Assembly: GCA_905181875.1 (NCBI GenBank)
Contig: CAJIZH010000006.1
Location: 1-64,000, forward strand
DNA length: 64,000 nucleotides
Origin: Flavobacteriales bacterium UBA6770
GTDB taxonomy: Bacteria; Bacteroidota; Bacteroidia; Flavobacteriales_G; Salibacteraceae
Reading direction: 5' to 3'
Shown here piece by piece: positions 59,802 through 64,000 of this stretch (position 1 is the first letter of the stretch; each line of letters begins with the position of its first letter). The translations under genes and the position numbers were made by a program. The notes beneath the pieces were generated by a model that searched no databases, had not been told where the DNA came from, and saw only the letters and a list, made by a program, of their open reading frames with translations.

Positions 59802-61055
59802 ATGAATAAAGAAGACTTTAAAATATACATTATTGGAGCAGGGGTAAGTGGACTTATAGCTGCTAGAGTTTTAGAAGATAATGGCTACAGTCCTGTTATT
59901 ATTGAAGCTACAGAGCGTGCCGGCGGAAGAGTGAAAACTGATATTGTAAATGGTTTTCAACTGGATCATGGTTTTCAAGTATTACTAACAGCATATCCTG
60001 CTGCTCAGAAATACCTTGATTTTGATGCATTAGAATTACAGCAATTCCTGCCGGGAGCTTCTATTTTTAAAAATGGCAAACAAAAAATAATAGGAGACCC
60101 ACTAAAAGAGTTGTCGTTATTGTTTTCCACTCTGTTTTCTGGTATTGGAAACGTAGGAGATAAACTTAAAATATTGAAGTTGAACAGCGACTTAAAGAAG
60201 AAAAGTATGTCTGCTATATTTTCTGAAAAAGAGCAAACAACTTTTTCATATTTGCAAGCTGTTGGTTTTTCAAATGAAATGATTACTGATTTTTTCAAGC
60301 CATTTTTTAGCGGTATTTTCCTTGAGACACAGTTGGATACTTCAAGTAGAATGTTTGAGTTTGTTTATAAAATGTTTGGAGAAGGATATGCAACCTTGCC
60401 TAAGGCTGGAATTGAGGCTATTCCTAAGCAATTGCTGCTAAACCTAAAGAATACAACCCTAAAGTTAAATACGAAAGTAACATCAATAAAAGGGGGCGAA
60501 ATAACGCTTGAAGATAACTCAATATTAGAAAGCCATTTTACGATAATTGCGACCGATGCAAGCAATTTGATTCTCGATTCAAATACGCCCTCAGTTGAAT
60601 GGAAAGCCTGCGATACATTGTATTTTGAAACTGAAAGTAGGGTTATTAAAAAACAACTGATTGGTCTTGTACCCGAAAAAGATACACTAATCAATAATAT
60701 TTTTTATCACACCAGTTTGGAAACCAAAACTCGATCAAATAATGAGTTGCTTTCGGTAACAGTAATAGACCATCCAAACCTATCTGATGAGGCGCTCATC
60801 GAAAGGGTTAAAATAGAATTGAGGGCGCATTGTGGCATTGATGCTTGTACGTTTATAAAGCAGTATAAAATCCCAATGGCATTGCCTAAGTTAATGGACT
60901 TGAAATATGAAGTATTACCTGCTAAAACCTGCTTAACAGCTCAGCTATTTTTGGCAGGAGACACACAATTAAATGGATCCTTGAATGCAGCTATGATTTC
61001 TGGAGAAAGAGCTGCCCTTGGTGTTATAGAAGAATTATCAAAAACGAATTCTTAA
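59802..61055 (+). CDS. FAD-dependent amine oxidase/phytoene-desaturase-like protein
   Basis: 417 residues. Dinucleotide-binding loop IIGAGVSGLIAARVLE near residue 10, the GG-doublet motif EATERAGGRVKTD near 36, and DHGFQVLLTAYP near 56; the C-terminal FAD contact LFLAGDTQLNGSLNAAMISGERAA near 384. The group includes protoporphyrinogen oxidase, phytoene desaturase and uncharacterised NAD(P)-binding oxidoreductases. No carotenoid or haem genes are near, so the substrate is unknown. Confidence 0.85.
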   Translation: MNKEDFKIYIIGAGVSGLIAARVLEDNGYSPVIIEATERAGGRVKTDIVNGFQLDHGFQVLLTAYPAAQKYLDFDALELQQFLPGASIFKNGKQKIIGDPLKELSLLFSTLFSGIGNVGDKLKILKLNSDLKKKSMSAIFSEKEQTTFSYLQAVGFSNEMITDFFKPFFSGIFLETQLDTSSRMFEFVYKMFGEGYATLPKAGIEAIPKQLLLNLKNTTLKLNTKVTSIKGGEITLEDNSILESHFTIIATDASNLILDSNTPSVEWKACDTLYFETESRVIKKQLIGLVPEKDTLINNIFYHTSLETKTRSNNELLSVTVIDHPNLSDEALIERVKIELRAHCGIDACTFIKQYKIPMALPKLMDLKYEVLPAKTCLTAQLFLAGDTQLNGSLNAAMISGERAALGVIEELSKTNS

Positions 61056-61232
61056 GAGATTTAAAGGGTTAAAGTCTCGCAGCCATGATAGTATGTCAAC
61101 TTGAATATGATAAATCTAAATCCAGATAAATGCCTTAAGTACAGTAAAACCCTATCAGGGCGTGCCGACAAAAAGTTTTGCGATTCCTTTTGCTGAAACA
61201 GTTTCAATAATGCCTTTAGCAGTCAGGAGGAA

Positions 61233-61517
61233 GTGTTCATCAAAAACGTAAATGCTAGTATTCGAAAAAATCGAAGAATTCTAAAAACACTTTCTCCACA
61301 GGGCAAGGCCATTTTAAGGAAAGAAATAGCGCAACAATTGGGTTTTGACTTCAACCAGTTTTCTTCACCGTTCTCCTCTAAGCAAGGAGTCTACTATTTG
61401 TGCTACGATTATGGATGTCGAGCCCTATTAGATAATGGAAAAGAAAAAATTCAAATCATTCAAATACAGGATTACATGAAGGAATTTAACCCTTGGAAGT
61501 ACTTGAAAAAAGAATAA
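61233..61517 (+). CDS. Small conserved-looking protein of unknown function
   Basis: 94 residues. GTG start preceded by AGGAGG at 61225-61230, one of the few strong Shine-Dalgarno sequences in the window, though only two bases from the start. Basic N-terminal half (IRKNRRILKTLSPQGKAILRKE) and a C-terminal YYLCYDYGCRALL and FNPWKYLKKE. No family recognised. Convergent with the ABC-F gene. Confidence 0.6.
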   Translation: MFIKNVNASIRKNRRILKTLSPQGKAILRKEIAQQLGFDFNQFSSPFSSKQGVYYLCYDYGCRALLDNGKEKIQIIQIQDYMKEFNPWKYLKKE

Positions 61518-61562
61518 CCGAAAAATTCTATTAGATTAAAACATTACATTTCAATCCCTAAT

Positions 61563-63527
61563 TCAACCTTCAATCTTCTCACTAATAGTTTCCCATTCTT
61601 GCATATTACGGTTCAGGTTTTTTTGAATTTCGGCATGTTCAAAGAAGAGCTTTTTTGAAGCCTCGTTTTCACCATCGTAGAAGGCAGGGTCACTCATTTT
61701 GTTCTCCATCTCTGCCAATTCCAACTCTAGCTTTTCAATCTTTTTTTCGATTTTGTTTAAGTCAGATCGCAATTGGCGATCTTCTTTTTCCTTGGCCTTT
61801 TTTTCCTCATAAGAAAGCTTCTCTGTTTCAGCAGGTGCAGCTTCTGGAGCTGATTTCTTTTTTACCGCAGCCTTCTTTTCTGCTTTAGAAGTTTCTTCTA
61901 ATTGTCGAAAATGTTCGTACTTGTACTTGTCCAAAAATTCGCTGATATCGCCCAAGTGCTCCTTAGTTCCCGTTGGCGTAAATTCAAATGTCTTGGTCGT
62001 CAAATCACTTAAAAAGTCTCTATCGTGAGAAACTACAATCAATGTTCCGTCAAAATCTTTAAGTGCTTGTTTCAGCATATCCTTAGCGCGCATGTCCAAG
62101 TGATTGGTAGGCTCATCAAGAATGATTAGGTTATTATCAACAAGTAAAAGACGTGCTAAAGCAAGTCTAGATTTCTCACCACCTGAAAGCACTTTTACCT
62201 TTTTGTCAATATCACTTTCTCTGAATAAAAACGCACCCAAAAGGCCTCTTAATTTATTGGTTTTCGTCCATTCGCCAGTTGCCTCTGCTTCTAAGGTTTC
62301 CAACACCGTAGCATTCTTAACCAAGGTTTTTTCTTGTACCTGAGCATAATAACCTTGCGCCACGTTATGACCAAGTATAAGCTCTCCAGTACATTTTTCT
62401 TCGCCAGTAATTAGCTTAACCAAAGTGGTTTTGCCCATTCCGTTTTTCCCCACAAAAGCAATACGATCACCACGCTGAATTTTGAAATTAAGGTTTTTAA
62501 GAACGTGTTTGTCGTCGTAATGCTTGTCTACGTCATTGGCTTCAATAACAACAGCGCCAGAGCGCGGAGCAGTTGGAAACTTGAAATTGATAGAAGATTC
62601 ATCGAATTCATCCATCTCAATTCGATCAATTTTATCGAGCATTTTCATCTTACTCTGAACCTGCTTCGATTTACTGGCTTTGGCTTTAAATCGAGTTATA
62701 AATTTCTCTTGCTGTTCTATGTGTTTTTGCTGGTTTTTGAAGGTCGCAATTTGTGTGTCGTAGCGCTCTTGTCTTTGGATAAGATACTCAGAATAAGGAG
62801 CTTTGTAATCGTAGATTTTTCCAAATACAATTTCAATGGTTCTATTGGTAATGTTATCCAAGAATCTTCTATCGTGACTTACCATTACAATAGCACCAGG
62901 ATATGCTTTAAAATATTCTTCTAACCAGAGAATTGATTCAATATCCAAGTGGTTAGTAGGCTCATCCAACAACAACAAATCAGGTTCGGTCAATAGAATT
63001 TTGGCTAATTCTACACGCATTTGCCACCCACCACTAAATTCAGATAAAGGCTTGTCAAATTCTTCGCGTTCAAAACCCAGGCCTTTAAGAACCTTTTCGA
63101 TTTTACTTTGCATTTTCTCGGATTCCATAGTTCCGAGCTTTGCATGAATTTCGTTCAATCGCTCAATCAATTCAGAATAGGAATCACTTTCGTAATCCGT
63201 TCGTTCTACAAATTGAACATTAATGTCCTTTATTTCTTGTTCCAGATCAAGCACTTCTTTAAACACCTCTTGGGTTTCGCCAAAAACAGTTTTATCATAC
63301 TCCCAATTCATTTCTTGGGGCAGATATCCAACGCGTTTTTCTCCGCTTATATCCACCGACCCAGAAGTTGGTTCTTGAGCTCGTGCTATAATTTTTAGCA
63401 AGGTTGATTTACCAGCGCCGTTTTTACCGACAAGGCCAATTCGATCCTTTTCACGAATCATAAATGAGAGATCGGCAAAGAGTTCTTTGCCACTTAAAAA
63501 CATGGAAATTTTTGAGACTGAAAACAT
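61563..63527 (-). CDS. ABC-F family ATPase (Uup/YdiF-like)
   Basis: About 654 residues from the ATG at 63527; a TTG nine bases earlier is not chosen. Two ABC domains without membrane parts: Walker A GKNGAGKSTLLK near residue 35 and GKNGMGKTTLVK near 350, signatures LSEFSGGWQMRVELAK and LSGGEKSRLALARLL, Walker B LLLLDEPTNHLD and LIILDEPTNHLD, and the long ABC-F linker between them. The C-terminal 100 residues are a coiled coil (EKKIEKLELELAEMENKM) as in Uup. ABC-F proteins act on the ribosome exit or peptidyl site. A complete promoter abuts the start. Confidence 0.9.
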   Translation of the reverse strand: MFSVSKISMFLSGKELFADLSFMIREKDRIGLVGKNGAGKSTLLKIIARAQEPTSGSVDISGEKRVGYLPQEMNWEYDKTVFGETQEVFKEVLDLEQEIKDINVQFVERTDYESDSYSELIERLNEIHAKLGTMESEKMQSKIEKVLKGLGFEREEFDKPLSEFSGGWQMRVELAKILLTEPDLLLLDEPTNHLDIESILWLEEYFKAYPGAIVMVSHDRRFLDNITNRTIEIVFGKIYDYKAPYSEYLIQRQERYDTQIATFKNQQKHIEQQEKFITRFKAKASKSKQVQSKMKMLDKIDRIEMDEFDESSINFKFPTAPRSGAVVIEANDVDKHYDDKHVLKNLNFKIQRGDRIAFVGKNGMGKTTLVKLITGEEKCTGELILGHNVAQGYYAQVQEKTLVKNATVLETLEAEATGEWTKTNKLRGLLGAFLFRESDIDKKVKVLSGGEKSRLALARLLLVDNNLIILDEPTNHLDMRAKDMLKQALKDFDGTLIVVSHDRDFLSDLTTKTFEFTPTGTKEHLGDISEFLDKYKYEHFRQLEETSKAEKKAAVKKKSAPEAAPAETEKLSYEEKKAKEKEDRQLRSDLNKIEKKIEKLELELAEMENKMSDPAFYDGENEASKKLFFEHAEIQKNLNRNMQEWETISEKIEG

Positions 63528-63533
63528 GGGCGG

Positions 63534-63565
63534 CAAATATACTTTCCTGAGTGAGATTAGGTCAA
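63534..63565 (-). promoter_or_regulatory. Complete promoter directly before the ABC-F gene
   Basis: Minus strand: TTG (63565-63563), spacer of 21, TATATTTG (63541-63534), then GCCGCC-like bases and the ATG only six bases on. Full match to the phylum consensus; the mRNA should have no leader or one of two or three bases. Confidence 0.7.
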
Positions 63566-63570
63566 TTAAA

Positions 63571-63649
63571 ATGTCCTTGTTATTCGATTGTTTTTAAGAA
63601 TATTTCGGAGCCTAATTCTTCAAGAATTAGAAGCGAATAACAAGGATAT
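63571..63649. repeat. Nested inverted repeat/stem-loop
   Basis: ATGTCCTTGTTATTCG (63571-63586) pairs with CGAATAACAAGGATAT (63634-63649), 16 positions with one G-U; inside it CTAATTCTT-c-AAGAATTAG (63612-63630) forms a second, perfect hairpin. Confidence 0.75.
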
Positions 63650-63776
63650 ACAAAAGCAATATACTGAAGTACAGACTATTAATATGCTCACAGGAAGAAA
63701 GTGTTTTGGGCATTGGGTGAAACTAAAACTACTCGTCTATCCCTTCAACTATGTGGAATTTTTCAATTGAACTAAT

Positions 63777-63806
63777 GAGATACAAGTGTTTTATTCCTTG
63801 TGTCTC
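63777..63806. repeat. Hairpin-forming inverted repeat
   Basis: GAGATACAAG (63777-63786) pairs with CTTGTGTCTC (63797-63806) with one G-U, loop of ten bases. No T run, so not a standard terminator. Confidence 0.6.
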
Positions 63807-63842
63807 TCAATTAGAGTAATTTTACGAAGCTTGCGAAATGAA

Positions 63843-63982
63843 ATTGTATCAAGAACAATCAATACAACTATGTACTTCTCGATACAATTCTCCTTCGTCT
63901 AATCATCGAAGAGATCTACTAGTATATACTTCCCAACCCGTCAGTTGGAGTAATTCCGTTGCGTTGGGATTGTATCGAGAAC
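63843..63982. repeat. Three copies of ATTGTATCRAGAA in both orientations
   Basis: Copies at 63843-63856 and 63969-63982 on the plus strand and 63876-63888 on the minus strand. The first two can pair. Similar TTGTATCGAGAA sequence is familiar from non-coding dispersed repeats of flavobacteria, a recollection rather than a search result. Confidence 0.6.
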
Positions 63983-64000
63983 AGTAAACCCAGCCATTAC

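Larger units (their letters stand above)
63528..64000. other. Non-coding end of window rich in inverted repeats
   Basis: 473 bases without a supportable gene. In order: the ABC-F promoter (63534-63565), a nested stem-loop (63571-63649), a hairpin (63777-63806), and three copies of ATTGTATCRAGAA, two of them inverted, between 63843 and 63982. The frame at 63588-63770 is not supported. Confidence 0.6.

Noticed and set aside
63588-63770. 60-residue open frame
   Set aside because: Runs through the nested stem-loop; no start signal or recognisable sequence.

Overview
The window is AT-rich chromosomal DNA from a member of the Bacteroidota, most likely a Flavobacteriales-type organism. Supporting signs are promoters of the TTG-N19..21-TAnnTTTG class, very few Shine-Dalgarno sequences, a C-terminal type IX secretion sorting domain on an M1 peptidase, PD40-OmpA and TPR envelope proteins, a long-tailed ribosomal protein S16, and a 6S-like RNA between zapA and rny. 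No species can be named from the sequence alone. I see no rRNA, tRNA, CRISPR array, prophage or intact insertion sequence, so most of the window is ordinary core genome.

Layout. 1-1026: parB (cut by the window edge) and parA, which carries three single-base indels. 1.2-10.3 kb: FMN reductase, rimM-rpsP, a DCC-family protein, a PD40-OmpA protein with three near-identical 246-bp internal repeats, fabG, a VWA membrane protein, mnmD-acpH. 10.3-15.6 kb: MORN-repeat protein, a TIGR02757-family gene, lolD, a carboxypeptidase-regulatory-domain protein and an M23 peptidase. 15.7-20.1 kb: a coiled-coil gene, zapA, 6S-like RNA, rny, then two nucleotide-sugar genes (4-epimerase and 3-dehydrogenase). 20.3-27.3 kb: glcD-like oxidase, a soluble histidine kinase and receiver pair, a zinc-homeostasis locus (zur, merC-like, CobW/COG0523 GTPase) with two visible 7-1-7 operators, a patch of palindromic repeats, and an M19 dipeptidase. 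27.4-39.3 kb, minus strand: an exopolysaccharide cluster (asnB, GT4, wza, wzc, rfbC, WecA-like transferase) running into a lytic transglycosylase and uvrA. 39.5-45.0 kb, minus: lpdA, TerB-DnaJ protein, two TPM proteins, htpG with a sigma-54-like promoter. 45.4-53.4 kb: pepE, a 1444-residue repeat protein, ribH, a YfgM-like TPR protein, recF-dciA. 53.5-64.0 kb: acyltransferase, a membrane protein-M14-DUF2452 operon, M1 aminopeptidase, FAD amine-oxidase-like enzyme, small unknown genes, an ABC-F ATPase, and a terminal non-coding stretch full of inverted repeats.

What stands out. The -7 element TAnnTTTG recurs 3-6 bases ahead of several start codons, so a number of transcripts here are probably leaderless. 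The zinc locus can be read as a complete regulated unit (promoter, two operators, regulator, membrane carrier, metallochaperone). The 6S-like RNA folds convincingly by eye. The tandem OmpA-like repeats and the 1444-residue protein show recent or continued internal duplication in envelope proteins. I do not see a clear candidate for a wholly new defence or mobile system; the least explained pieces are the palindromic repeat patch at 25.9-26.3 kb and the inverted repeats after 63.5 kb.
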